Shown piece by piece: positions 8,705 to 16,916 of a stretch of 64,000 bases of DNA. This DNA is from Burkholderia pseudomultivorans (GTDB lineage Bacteria > Pseudomonadota > Gammaproteobacteria > Burkholderiales > Burkholderiaceae), in contig NZ_CP013378.1 of assembly GCF_001718415.1 (NCBI RefSeq), positions 4,526,001 through 4,590,000 of the forward strand, read 5' to 3'. The position numbers were made by a program, and so were the translations under genes. How positions within the stretch are numbered: position 1 is the first letter of the stretch; each line of letters opens with the position of its first letter. The notes under the pieces are model-generated. The model did no database searches and had not been told where the DNA came from. It saw only the letters and a program-made list of their open reading frames with translations.

Positions 8705-9856
8705 TCAGCGGCGCGCCGCGGCCGGCAGCCACGCGCGCTCGACGCGCTGGCCGAGCCAGATCAGCGCCGCGTACGGCCAGATCCACGCGAGCCAGCGCGC
8801 GATGCTGTTGAAGTGCACGTAGCGGCCCTGCCGCCAGCCCGACAGCGTGAAGTCGAAGAACGGATTGACCGGCAGCAGGTTGACCAGCACGACGCCGGCC
8901 AGCAACGCGACGGCCGCGAGCGCCGCGCGCCACGCGTCGGGCACGCGCAGCGCGACAAGCGCCGCCGCGAAACCGAGCTCGATGCCGAGCCGCGCGCCGG
9001 GCGTCGCCCATACGACGACGAGGCCGGTGGCCGACTGCATGAAGGTCGCGGCCGCCTTCAACACGAGCGTCGCGACGACGAACGCGATCAGCAGCCGCAC
9101 GCGCGGCGCGCGCGCTCGCATCGCAAGCGACGCGATCGCCAGCGCGGCGAACAGCATCAGCCCGCCGAGCGCGGCTTCCCACCCCGAATCGGACAGCCAG
9201 CCGTCGATGCGCTCCGGCCATTCGCTGACGCGCCACGCGGCCGGCAGCCACGCGAGCAGCGCATCCTGCATCGACGCATCGGCGCGCTCCCACAGCGCAG
9301 CCGGCCAGTCGCCGATGCCGAACAGGAACGGCGACGGGAACAGGATCGCGAACGGCCACAGCCCGGCGAGCAGCAGCGGCGTCGCGCCGTCGGCCTCGAA
9401 CCACGCGAAGCGCAGCCGCCGCAGCACGCCGCGATCGAGCAGCGCGCCGGCGGCCGGCGCGACGAACGCCGCGCCGAGCAACGCGCCGAGCGAATTGGCG
9501 GCCAGATCGAGATTCGACGCGACCCGCGTCGGAAGATAGGTCTGCAGCGCCTCCATGGTGCCCGACAGCAGCACGCCGAGGCCGCCCGCGATCAGCGTCG
9601 CGGACACGCCGCGCCAGCGCGGGTGCAGCGCCAGCACGGCGAGCGCGCCGAACGGCATGTAGCCGAGCACGTTGGTGACCACGTCGAACGCGGTCACGTA
9701 GCGCTGCATCGGTGCGAACAGATAGTCGAACGGCCCGATGCCGAGCGACGTCCAGCCCTCGAACGGATACAGCGACGCATAGACGACGAGCGCCGCATAC
9801 GCGGCGAAAGCCTGCCGCGCCAGCGTCGACGCGCGATGCGGGACGGGCGCGCTCAT
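8705..9856 (-). CDS. VanZ family membrane protein
   Basis: 383-residue integral membrane protein. The N-terminal 140 residues carry the VanZ-like domain: a first helix near 14-30 with the YASLYPFEGW motif, then NVLGYMPFGALAVLAL and the GTMEALQTYLPTRVASNLDLAANSLGALLG signature region. About six to eight further hydrophobic helices follow, making it longer than simple VanZ proteins. I placed the start at the ATG at 9856, 19 bp after the lipoprotein stop; the upstream extension is Arg-rich and not credible. VanZ domains are linked to glycopeptide tolerance only in enterococci, so no resistance role is claimed. Confidence 0.82.
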   Translation of the reverse strand: MSAPVPHRASTLARQAFAAYAALVVYASLYPFEGWTSLGIGPFDYLFAPMQRYVTAFDVVTNVLGYMPFGALAVLALHPRWRGVSATLIAGGLGVLLSGTMEALQTYLPTRVASNLDLAANSLGALLGAAFVAPAAGALLDRGVLRRLRFAWFEADGATPLLLAGLWPFAILFPSPFLFGIGDWPAALWERADASMQDALLAWLPAAWRVSEWPERIDGWLSDSGWEAALGGLMLFAALAIASLAMRARAPRVRLLIAFVVATLVLKAAATFMQSATGLVVVWATPGARLGIELGFAAALVALRVPDAWRAALAAVALLAGVVLVNLLPVNPFFDFTLSGWRQGRYVHFNSIARWLAWIWPYAALIWLGQRVERAWLPAAARR

Positions 9857-9875
9857 CGCGGCTGCGCGCCGTGCA

Positions 9876-10499
9876 TTACGGCGAGCCCGCGTACGCCTGC
9901 ATGCCGATCCATGCGGCGATCTGCGACACGAGCTCGTCGCTCGCCGACGCGAGCGCACGCGCGCCGCCCGCCGCGTCGGGCGTGCTCGACGGCGCGCGCG
10001 ACACGAACGTGCGCTGGCCGAGCACCTTGCCGTCCTGCATCAGCGTCGCGCGCGCGGTGACGGCGCCATGGCTCTGCGACTGCCCGTCGAACACCTGTTC
10101 GAACTCGCTCAGGTCGACCTTCAGCGTCGGCGCGCGCACGCCGTCCGAGCCTTCGAGCACCGTGCCGCGCGACGACAGCGCGCCGCGCAGCCGCTGCGTG
10201 AGCAGTTGCGCGGGCGGCGCGGTCCAGCGGCTGTCGCGATAGACGGCCGTGCGCTGCGCGTCCGCGTAGGCGAGGCGATAGACGAACTTGTCCGAGTCGA
10301 GCGCTTCCGGCGCGGCGACGTCGAGCACCTTCAGCGCGGGGCCGCTGCCGGCCGTCGCGACCGGCGCCGCCGGCCCGAGGTCGTAGCGGATGTTCGACAG
10401 CGCCGCGCTGTTGCCGGCGCAGCCGGCGGCCAGCGCGAGCGTCAGCACGGCGAGCGTGGCCGCGGCCGGGCGCAGCGCGCGGTCGAGGATTCGTGGCAT
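9876..10499 (-). CDS. ABC-type transport auxiliary lipoprotein (PqiC/MlaB-associated type)
   Basis: 207-residue outer-membrane or periplasmic lipoprotein. Residues 1-25 form a lipoprotein signal ending LALAAGC, with lipidated Cys about 25. The rest matches the auxiliary lipoprotein family that accompanies MCE/MlaD transporters (ALNLIRYDLGPA-like start, VYRLAYADAQRTAVYRDSRW, then a beta-rich tail with DGKVLGQRTF). It follows the MlaD gene by 39 bp and is the fourth gene of the lipid-transport operon. It likely forms the outer-membrane end of an intermembrane lipid conduit. Confidence 0.85.
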   Translation of the reverse strand: MPRILDRALRPAAATLAVLTLALAAGCAGNSAALSNIRYDLGPAAPVATAGSGPALKVLDVAAPEALDSDKFVYRLAYADAQRTAVYRDSRWTAPPAQLLTQRLRGALSSRGTVLEGSDGVRAPTLKVDLSEFEQVFDGQSQSHGAVTARATLMQDGKVLGQRTFVSRAPSSTPDAAGGARALASASDELVSQIAAWIGMQAYAGSP

Positions 10500-10538
10500 G
10501 GCGTGTTCCTGCATGATGATCCGGTTGTGCAAAGTGTT

Positions 10539-11468
10539 TCAGCGGGCGGCGGCCGAACCCGGCCAGACGAAACCCGGTTCGCCGGGCCCCGGCGCCGAAC
10601 CCGGCGAGCCGAACAACAGACTGCTCGGATTGCGGCCGAGTTCACCGGCGACGTCCTTCAGCTGCCGCGACGCGTCGCTGACGCTGCCCGCCAGCGCATT
10701 GAAGCGCGGCAGCGTGTCGTACTGCACGCGCGCGTTGAGGTCGTTCAGCGCGACGCCGACCTGCTCGGCGGCCGTGCCGGCCTTGTTCAGGTTCGAGACG
10801 AGCGGCCCGTTCGGCTGCAGCAGCGTGTTCGCCGACGCCATCGCGCGATCGACCTCGTGCATCGTCTGCGGCAGCGCGGCGACCGCCGGGCCGAGCTGCT
10901 TCGACAGCGTCGTCACGCCGTCCGCCGCGTGCTGCATGCTCTCGGCGGTCGCGCGCAGCTGCTCGCGCATCTCCGGCGACATCAGCTGGTTCGCGCTTTT
11001 CGCGGCCAGTTCGAGCTGCCGCAGCAGCACGTCGCCGCGCTCCTGCAGCTGGTCGAACAGGCTCGGCCGCATCGGGATCTGCGCGATCGACTTCGGCGAC
11101 GACGGCAGCGGCGACAGGTCGCGGCCCGTATCCTCGAGCTGCACGAACGCGATGCCGGTCACGCCCTGGAAGCCGAGGCTGCCGTAGGTCGACTGCGTGA
11201 TCGGCGCATCGTGATCGACGAGGATCCGGATCCGGATCTGGCCCGGATGCGTACGATCGAAGCCGATCGACTGCACCTTGCCGACGTCGAGGCCGCGAAA
11301 GCGCACGGCCGCGTCCGGGAACAGGCCCGTCACGTTGGTGCGCGCGATCAGGTCATACGGCACGCGCACGGTGCGATCGACGTTGAACCAGAACACGGTG
11401 CCCGCGATCGCGAGCGTCAGCGCGATCGTGAACAGGCCGGCCCAGAACGCATGTGATTTGTTTTCCAT
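10539..11468 (-). CDS. MlaD/MCE family lipid-binding protein
   Basis: 309-residue periplasmic protein anchored by an N-terminal helix (8-30). The MCE domain covers about 38-125, with LIARTNVTGLFPDAAVRFRGLDVGKV and the YGSLGFQGVTGIAFVQL segment. A long helical region follows (about 135-290), which in relatives oligomerises into a channel across the periplasm. A single MCE domain plus helices resembles the MlaD/LetB-like systems with one domain per subunit. It starts 12 bp after the ATPase stop. Confidence 0.9.
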   Translation of the reverse strand: MENKSHAFWAGLFTIALTLAIAGTVFWFNVDRTVRVPYDLIARTNVTGLFPDAAVRFRGLDVGKVQSIGFDRTHPGQIRIRILVDHDAPITQSTYGSLGFQGVTGIAFVQLEDTGRDLSPLPSSPKSIAQIPMRPSLFDQLQERGDVLLRQLELAAKSANQLMSPEMREQLRATAESMQHAADGVTTLSKQLGPAVAALPQTMHEVDRAMASANTLLQPNGPLVSNLNKAGTAAEQVGVALNDLNARVQYDTLPRFNALAGSVSDASRQLKDVAGELGRNPSSLLFGSPGSAPGPGEPGFVWPGSAAAR

Positions 11469-11480
11469 TCGCGGGTTCCT

Positions 11481-12467
11481 TTACAGCTCGACGCTCGACA
11501 GCGCCGGTTCGAGGGCCGCCTTCGGCAGCTTCGCGCGCCGCTCGGGCGGCAACGCCTGCAGCGCGCGGCGCCCGCGCAGCCCCAGGAAATATTCGTGGAT
11601 GAACGGATGATCGACGTTCGCGGCCTCCTCGACCGGCGCGGCGACCAGCACCTTGCGATCGGCCAGCACCGCGACGCGCGTCGACAGTGCGACCATCGTG
11701 TCGAGATCGTGCGTGACCATCACGACAGTCAGCCCGAGCGTGCGATGCAGCGTCGCGATCAGCTCGACGAATTCGTCGGACGCCTGCGGATCGAGGCCGG
11801 CGGTCGGCTCGTCGAGAAACAGCAGCTCGGGCTCGAGCGCGATCGCGCGCGCGATGCCGACCCGCTTGACCATCCCGCCCGACAGCGCGGCCGGCATCTT
11901 CGACGCGTGCTTGCACGGCAGCCCGACCATCTCGAGCTTGAGCATCACGATGTCGTGCAGCAGGTCGGGCGGCACGCGGCCGAGCTCGCGCAGCGGCTGC
12001 GCGACGTTGTCGAACACCGTCATCGACGAGAACAGCGCGCCGTGCTGGAACAGCATGCCCGAGCGCGTGCGCATCAGCCGCGCGGTCGCCGCATCGATCG
12101 TCGACGTGTCGTCGCCGAATACCTTGATCGTGCCCGACGTCGGCCGCTCGAGGCCGAGGATCTGCCGCACCAGCGTCGTCTTGCCCGAGCCCGAGCCGCC
12201 GACGATCGACACGATCTCGCCGCGCCGCACGTCGAAATCGAGCTTCTGGTGCACGATGTTGCGCCCGTAGCGCTTGGTCAGGTTGCGCACCTCGATCACG
12301 AGGTCGCCGCCCTGCGTCGCCGCCGGCGACGGGCCGACCGACGCGGCGGCGACTGCCGCGGCATGGGCGGTCGCGGCGTCGGCCGGCGCAGCACCGGCTG
12401 CCGCAGCATCGGCTGGCGCAGCACCGGCTGCCGCAGCACCGGCTGCCGACTGATTCGACATATTCAT
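11481..12467 (-). CDS. Lipid-transport ABC transporter ATP-binding protein (MlaF-like) with Ala-rich N-terminus
   Basis: 328-residue ATPase that drives an MCE-type phospholipid transporter. Walker A is GGSGSGKTT, signature LSGGMVKRVGIARA, Walker B LLFLDEPTAGLD and the switch histidine is in MVTHDLD. The catalytic domain starts near residue 57 (LVIEVRNLTKRYG). The first 50 residues are almost only Ala/Gly/Pro/Asp, encoded partly by a 15-bp tandem repeat, and are not part of the normal ATPase. The start at 12467 makes a 4-bp ATGA overlap with the permease stop. Confidence 0.92.
   Translation of the reverse strand: MNMSNQSAAGAAAAGAAPADAAAAGAAPADAATAHAAAVAAASVGPSPAATQGGDLVIEVRNLTKRYGRNIVHQKLDFDVRRGEIVSIVGGSGSGKTTLVRQILGLERPTSGTIKVFGDDTSTIDAATARLMRTRSGMLFQHGALFSSMTVFDNVAQPLRELGRVPPDLLHDIVMLKLEMVGLPCKHASKMPAALSGGMVKRVGIARAIALEPELLFLDEPTAGLDPQASDEFVELIATLHRTLGLTVVMVTHDLDTMVALSTRVAVLADRKVLVAAPVEEAANVDHPFIHEYFLGLRGRRALQALPPERRAKLPKAALEPALSSVEL
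12388..12447. repeat. 15-bp tandem repeat, four copies, inside the ATPase gene
   Basis: Four head-to-tail 15-mers of the form GCAGCACCGGCTGCC; the second copy differs at two positions. They encode Ala/Gly/Pro-rich five-residue units. Because the unit is a multiple of three, copy-number change would alter length without breaking the frame. Confidence 0.8.
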
Positions 12468-13588
12468 CCGAGCCCCACGTTCTGGAACAGGATCGCGAAC
12501 ACCGCGTCGGCGAGGATCACGACCGTGATCGACGTGACGACCGAGGTCGTCGTGCCTTCGCCGAGGCTTTGCGAGTTCGCCTTGATCCGGAAGCCGAAAT
12601 GGCAGGCGACCAGCGCGATCAGCATGCCGAACACGACGCCCTTGCCGACGCCGATGTACAGGTTCGCGATCGGCACCACGCCCGGCAGCGAGCGCACGAA
12701 ATAGTTGACGTCGATGCCGAGCACGAGCTTCGCGGCGAGCGCGCCGCCCGTCAGCGCGATGATGTTGGTCCACATCACGAGCAGCGGCATCGCGATGCCG
12801 AGCGCGAGCACGCGCGGCAGGATCAGCCGCAGCCCGTGCGGGATGCCCATCACGCGCATCGCGTCGAGTTCCTCGGTCACGCGCATCACGCCGATCTGCG
12901 CGGTGATCGCCGAGCCCGAGCGGCCCGCGACGAGGATCGCCGACAGCACCGGGCCGAGCTCGCGGATCACCGACAGCCCGAGGATGTTCACGATGTAGCG
13001 GTTCGCGCCGAACATCTGCAGTTGCTGCGCGGACAGGTAGCTGAGCACGATGCCGATCAGGAACGCGACCAGCGCCGTGATCGGCAGCGCCTGCGTGCCC
13101 GCGCTGTAGATGTTCGCGGAGGTCTCCTTCCACGGCATCGTCTGCGGGCGGCGCAGCACCGACAGCGCATCGAGGATCACGCGGCCGAACATCGCGATGC
13201 CGCCCTGCAGGTGCTCGGCGAACGCGAACAGCATCAGGCCGAGCCGCGTGACGGGATCGACGCGCACGATGCGCTCGGGCGCCTCGCGCTGGCTGTCGAG
13301 CCGCTCGATGCGCTCGAAGATCGTGCGCTGGGTCGCCGTCAGCGCGATGCCGGCCGGCAGCTTGCGGCCCCATACGCGCCACAGCGCCTGGCCGCCGACG
13401 TGGTCGAGCCGTCCGATGCCGGACAGGTCCCATTCGCTCACGCGCCCGGTCGCGACGCTCTCGGCGCGGCGCACGACCGCGCCGCGATTGCGCGCGAGCG
13501 CGAGCGCGGTCCACTGGCCGGTCAGGCGCACGGTCTGGCCCTGGCCGCCGGCGTCGACCGACAGGCCGGGAGGGGTCTCGAAGTCCAA
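12464..13588 (-). CDS. MlaE-type lipid ABC transporter permease with N-terminal STAS-like domain
   Basis: 374-residue inner-membrane permease. Residues 1-100 resemble a STAS domain fused at the front (WDLSGIGRLDHVGGQALWRVW), a fusion known in YrbE/MlaE relatives that otherwise use a separate MlaB. The MlaE permease domain (about 125-374) has the RELGPVLSAILVAGRSGSAI and GIPHGLRLILPRVLAL signatures and five to six helices. The only good in-frame start is a TTG at 13588 with a weak ribosome site, about 27 nt from a predicted transcription start. First gene of a permease-ATPase-MCE-lipoprotein operon. Confidence 0.9.
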   Translation of the reverse strand: MDFETPPGLSVDAGGQGQTVRLTGQWTALALARNRGAVVRRAESVATGRVSEWDLSGIGRLDHVGGQALWRVWGRKLPAGIALTATQRTIFERIERLDSQREAPERIVRVDPVTRLGLMLFAFAEHLQGGIAMFGRVILDALSVLRRPQTMPWKETSANIYSAGTQALPITALVAFLIGIVLSYLSAQQLQMFGANRYIVNILGLSVIRELGPVLSAILVAGRSGSAITAQIGVMRVTEELDAMRVMGIPHGLRLILPRVLALGIAMPLLVMWTNIIALTGGALAAKLVLGIDVNYFVRSLPGVVPIANLYIGVGKGVVFGMLIALVACHFGFRIKANSQSLGEGTTTSVVTSITVVILADAVFAILFQNVGLG

Positions 13589-13621
13589 GGGCGGTTTGTT
13601 TGCAAATGAATGACAGCGGCC

Positions 13622-13627
13622 ATTGTA
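13622..13627 (-). promoter_or_regulatory. Likely -10 of the lipid-transporter operon
   Basis: TACAAT on the minus strand in the context CGCTACAATGG, about 35 bp before the permease TTG. No clear -35 box is seen. Confidence 0.45.
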
Positions 13628-13912
13628 GCGAACCGACCGGCGCCGCGACGTGAGGATTTCCGCGCGAACGCGCGGCCCGGACTGCCGGCCGCGGCACCGG
13701 CGGGAGGCCGGGCCCGGCGTTCGCGACGAGATGCGGCCCGGCGCGGTCCGGCCCCGGCGGAGCCCGGCGCGAGGACCGGCACGACGACAGCTTTCATTCT
13801 GCCGTCACGTTTGCTTTCGATACTCTCACGCGCCGCACGTCAGGCCGTCGGCGCGCCGCGCCGCCATCTCGTTGCGCACCTCGTCACGATAAAACACCAA
13901 ACAGGACATTCG

Positions 13913-15982
13913 ATGCGACTCCCCTCGCTTCCCCGCCGTCGCGTACCGGCCGCCGCCGCGCTCGCGAGCCTCGCGTTCACCCTCGCCGCGTGCGGCGGCG
14001 ACGACGTCACGTCGCCTCCCGCGTCGCAGCAGCCGGCGCAGGCGCCGGCCGGCACGACCGCGACGCTGGCCGTGCTGGAGACGACCGACCTGCACACCAA
14101 CGTGCTGTCGTACGACTATTTCAAGCTCGCCGCCGACAACTCGCTCGGCTTCGAGCGCGTATCGACGCTGATCGCGCAGGCCCGCGCGCAGTATCCGAAC
14201 ACGCTGCTGCTCGACAACGGCGACACGATCCAGGGCACCGCGCTGTCGGATTACCAGGCGCTCGTGAAACCGGTCGGCTGCGACCAGACGCTCGCGATCT
14301 ACAAGGTGATGAACGCCGCGAAATTCGACGGCGGCGGGATCGGCAACCACGAATTCAACTACGGGCTGCCGTACCTGTCGCAGGTGACCGGCAGCACGTT
14401 CGACGTCGACGGCCTGCCGGCGCCTGCGCAGCAGAAGAAGTGCGCGGGCCCGAACTTCCCGCAGGTGCTCGCGAACGTGATCAGCGCGAAGACCAACGCG
14501 CCGCTGTTCACGCCGTACACGATCCTGACGCGCACGCTGACGGCGACCACGCCCGACGGCAAGACCGTCAGCGCGCCGGTGAAGGTCGGCATCATCGGCT
14601 TCACGCCGCCCGCGATCATGAACTGGGACAAGCGCTGGCTCGACGGCAAGGTCTACACGACCGGCCTGAAGGAAGCCGCGCAGAAGTACATCCCCGAGAT
14701 GCGCGCGAAGGGCGCCGACCTGATCGTCGCGATCTCGCACGGCGGGCTCGACAATTCCGCCTATTCGCCGACGATGGAAAACGGCAGTTGGTGGCTGTCG
14801 ACCGTGCCCGGCATCGACGCGATGCTGATCGGCCACTCGCACCAGGTGTTCCCGGACGCGGCGAGCACCGTGCCGCAGTTCAACCTGCCGGGCGTCGACA
14901 AGGTCAAGGGCACCGTCAACGGCGTGCCGACCGTGATGGCGAACTACTGGGGCAAGCACCTCGGCGTGATCAAGCTCGGCCTGAAGTTCGACGGCAGGAC
15001 GTGGACCGTCGACAAATCGCAGACGACCGTCGAGGCGCGGCCGATCCAGAACGCCGACAAGACCTACGTGGCGGCCGACCCGTCGGTCTCGGCCGCGATC
15101 GCGGCCGAGCACCAGGCGACCATCGACTACGTGAAGACGCCGATCGGCTCGACCGACTACCGGATGAACTCGTACTTCGCGGACGTCGGCGATCCGGGCG
15201 CGATCCAGATCGTCAATGAGGCGCAGGCCGACTACGTCGCGCGCTACGTGCAAGCGAACCTGCCGCAATACGCGTCGCTGCCGGTGCTGTCGGTCAGTGC
15301 GCCGTTCAAGAGCGGCTTCGGCGGCGGCAGCGACTACACCGACGTCGCGCCGGGCGCGCTCGCGATCAACAATGCGGCCGACCTTTACCTGTATCCGAAC
15401 ACCGTCTATGCGACGAAAGTGAGCGGCGCCGACGTGAAGAACTGGCTCGAGACGGCCGCGAAGCGCTTCAACACGATCGACCCGACGAAGGCGACCGTGC
15501 AGCCGCTCGTCAGCAGCTTCCCCGGCTACAACTTCGACATGTTCACGTCGGCGGACCTCACGTACGAGATCGACGTCACGCAGCCCGTCGGCAGCCGGAT
15601 CAAGCAGCTCGCGTACAAGGGCGCGCCGATCGATCCGAACGCGCAGTTCATCGTCGCGACCAACAACTACCGCGCGAGCGGCGGCGGCAACTTCCCGGGC
15701 CTCGACGGCAGCAAGACGATCTTCGCGTCGCCCGACGCGAACCGCGACGTGCTGATCGCGTACATCAAGCAGCGCGGCAAGATCACGCGCGCGGCCGACG
15801 GCGCCCAGCGCAGCTGGCGCTTCACGAAGCTCGCGAGCTCGGTCGCGCACGTGCAGTTCGCGTCTGCGCCGAACCGGCTCGCCGACGCGACGGCGGCCGG
15901 CCTGACCGGCATCACGCAGGTCGCGGCCGACGACGGCTCCGGCAAGAACCTCGCAACCTACGAGATCGACCTGACGCAATGA
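13913..15982 (+). CDS. 5'-nucleotidase / 2',3'-cyclic phosphodiesterase family metallophosphatase lipoprotein
   Basis: 689-residue exported enzyme that hydrolyses nucleotides or cyclic nucleotides for phosphate and nucleoside scavenging. Residues 1-25 are a lipoprotein signal ending LAFTLAACGG. The N-terminal metallophosphatase domain shows TTDLHTN, LLDNGDTIQG, GNHEFNYG, SHGG and GHSHQVF metal-binding motifs. The C-terminal substrate domain contains NNYRASGGGNFPG. This layout fits CpdB-like bifunctional enzymes. The start was placed at the signal peptide; the open frame extends much further upstream, but that part is Arg/Pro-rich. Its stop overlaps the next gene by 4 bp. Confidence 0.9.
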   Translation: MRLPSLPRRRVPAAAALASLAFTLAACGGDDVTSPPASQQPAQAPAGTTATLAVLETTDLHTNVLSYDYFKLAADNSLGFERVSTLIAQARAQYPNTLLLDNGDTIQGTALSDYQALVKPVGCDQTLAIYKVMNAAKFDGGGIGNHEFNYGLPYLSQVTGSTFDVDGLPAPAQQKKCAGPNFPQVLANVISAKTNAPLFTPYTILTRTLTATTPDGKTVSAPVKVGIIGFTPPAIMNWDKRWLDGKVYTTGLKEAAQKYIPEMRAKGADLIVAISHGGLDNSAYSPTMENGSWWLSTVPGIDAMLIGHSHQVFPDAASTVPQFNLPGVDKVKGTVNGVPTVMANYWGKHLGVIKLGLKFDGRTWTVDKSQTTVEARPIQNADKTYVAADPSVSAAIAAEHQATIDYVKTPIGSTDYRMNSYFADVGDPGAIQIVNEAQADYVARYVQANLPQYASLPVLSVSAPFKSGFGGGSDYTDVAPGALAINNAADLYLYPNTVYATKVSGADVKNWLETAAKRFNTIDPTKATVQPLVSSFPGYNFDMFTSADLTYEIDVTQPVGSRIKQLAYKGAPIDPNAQFIVATNNYRASGGGNFPGLDGSKTIFASPDANRDVLIAYIKQRGKITRAADGAQRSWRFTKLASSVAHVQFASAPNRLADATAAGLTGITQVAADDGSGKNLATYEIDLTQ

Positions 15983-16839
15983 GACCCGCGATGCAACCGA
16001 TCCGGACGATGCGGCCGGCCGAAACCGGCTTCGCCGCCGCGGCGCGCCGCTTGCTGCGCATCCAGCTGCCGCCCGCCGCGCTGCTCGCGGCGGCCGCGGC
16101 GACCGTCGCGATCGCGGTCGCGGCGGCCGGCTGGCGCGGCACGACGGCCCCCGCGCCGAGCGCCGCGCAACTCGACGAATGGCAGGCGATGGTCGCGCAG
16201 GCTGCCGAGCCGCACGCGCTCGCGCAGCTGCGCGACCTCGCGCGCGCGGGTTCGGCCGCCGCGCAGGCGGCGCTCGGCATCGCGCTCGCCGACGCGCGCG
16301 AACCGGGGCTGCGCGACGAAGGGCGCGGCTGGCTGGAAACGGCTGCACAGGCGGAAGGTGCGGCCAACGCACCGGCCGCGCGGCGCGCGCAGCTTGCGCT
16401 CGGCAAGGCGCTGCTGCTCGGCAGCGGCGACGTCCCGAAGGACTATGCACGCGCGCACGCGCTGCTCGGTGCAGCGGCCGATCACGGCGATCCGGCCGCC
16501 GCGTACTACCTCGGGCTGATCTACCGCAGCGGCTACGGCACGGCCGCCGATCCCGTGCAGGCCGCGCACTGGTTCGAGATCGCGTCGCGCGCGGACATCC
16601 CGGCCGCGGATTTCATGCTCGCGAACGCGTACCGCGACGGCAGCGGCGTGCCGCGCGACGAAGCGCGCGCGCTCGCGCTGTATCGGCGCGCGGCCGAGCA
16701 CGAGTTGCCGGAAGCCGTGCAGACGCTCGCGATGGCGTATCGCAACGGCGAACTGGGGCTGCGGCCCGACGCGGACGAGTTCCACGCGCAGTGGATCGAG
16801 ACCGCGCATGCGTTGAAGCACCCGGTGGTGGCGCCGTGA
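15979..16839 (+). CDS. Sel1-repeat (tetratricopeptide-like) membrane-anchored protein
   Basis: 286 residues. A hydrophobic Ala-rich helix (31-50) anchors the protein or acts as a signal. From about 115 to 270 there are three to four Sel1-like repeats of about 36 residues, each with an LG-x-x-YxxGxG core (YYLGLIYRSGYG, FMLANAYRDGSG, QTLAMAYRNGELG). Such solenoids bind other proteins; the partner is unknown. The start overlaps the nucleotidase stop as ATGA, indicating an operon. A weak hairpin (GAAAGCG/CGCTTTC, 16850-16878) follows the stop. Confidence 0.82.
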   Translation: MRPAMQPIRTMRPAETGFAAAARRLLRIQLPPAALLAAAAATVAIAVAAAGWRGTTAPAPSAAQLDEWQAMVAQAAEPHALAQLRDLARAGSAAAQAALGIALADAREPGLRDEGRGWLETAAQAEGAANAPAARRAQLALGKALLLGSGDVPKDYARAHALLGAAADHGDPAAAYYLGLIYRSGYGTAADPVQAAHWFEIASRADIPAADFMLANAYRDGSGVPRDEARALALYRRAAEHELPEAVQTLAMAYRNGELGLRPDADEFHAQWIETAHALKHPVVAP

Positions 16840-16908
16840 CGAGGATCGAGAAAGCGCGGTGGCGGTTGCCTCGCTTTCCCGCATCCCGCCGCCTGATCCG
16901 CGATGCGT

Positions 16909-16916
16909 GAAGGTGC
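16909..16916. repeat. Target-site duplication, left copy
   Basis: GAAGGTGC, identical to 18261-18268 on the other side of the IS element. Eight bases is the usual duplication for IS256-family transposition. Confidence 0.92.

Noticed and set aside
8705..9856. VanZ as a glycopeptide-resistance gene
   Set aside because: The domain is widespread in Gram-negative bacteria with no vanA-type genes nearby. Only the fold is supported.
9712..10242. Plus-strand frames across the VanZ and lipoprotein genes
   Set aside because: Arg/Ala-rich shadows of the minus-strand genes without ribosome sites or domains.
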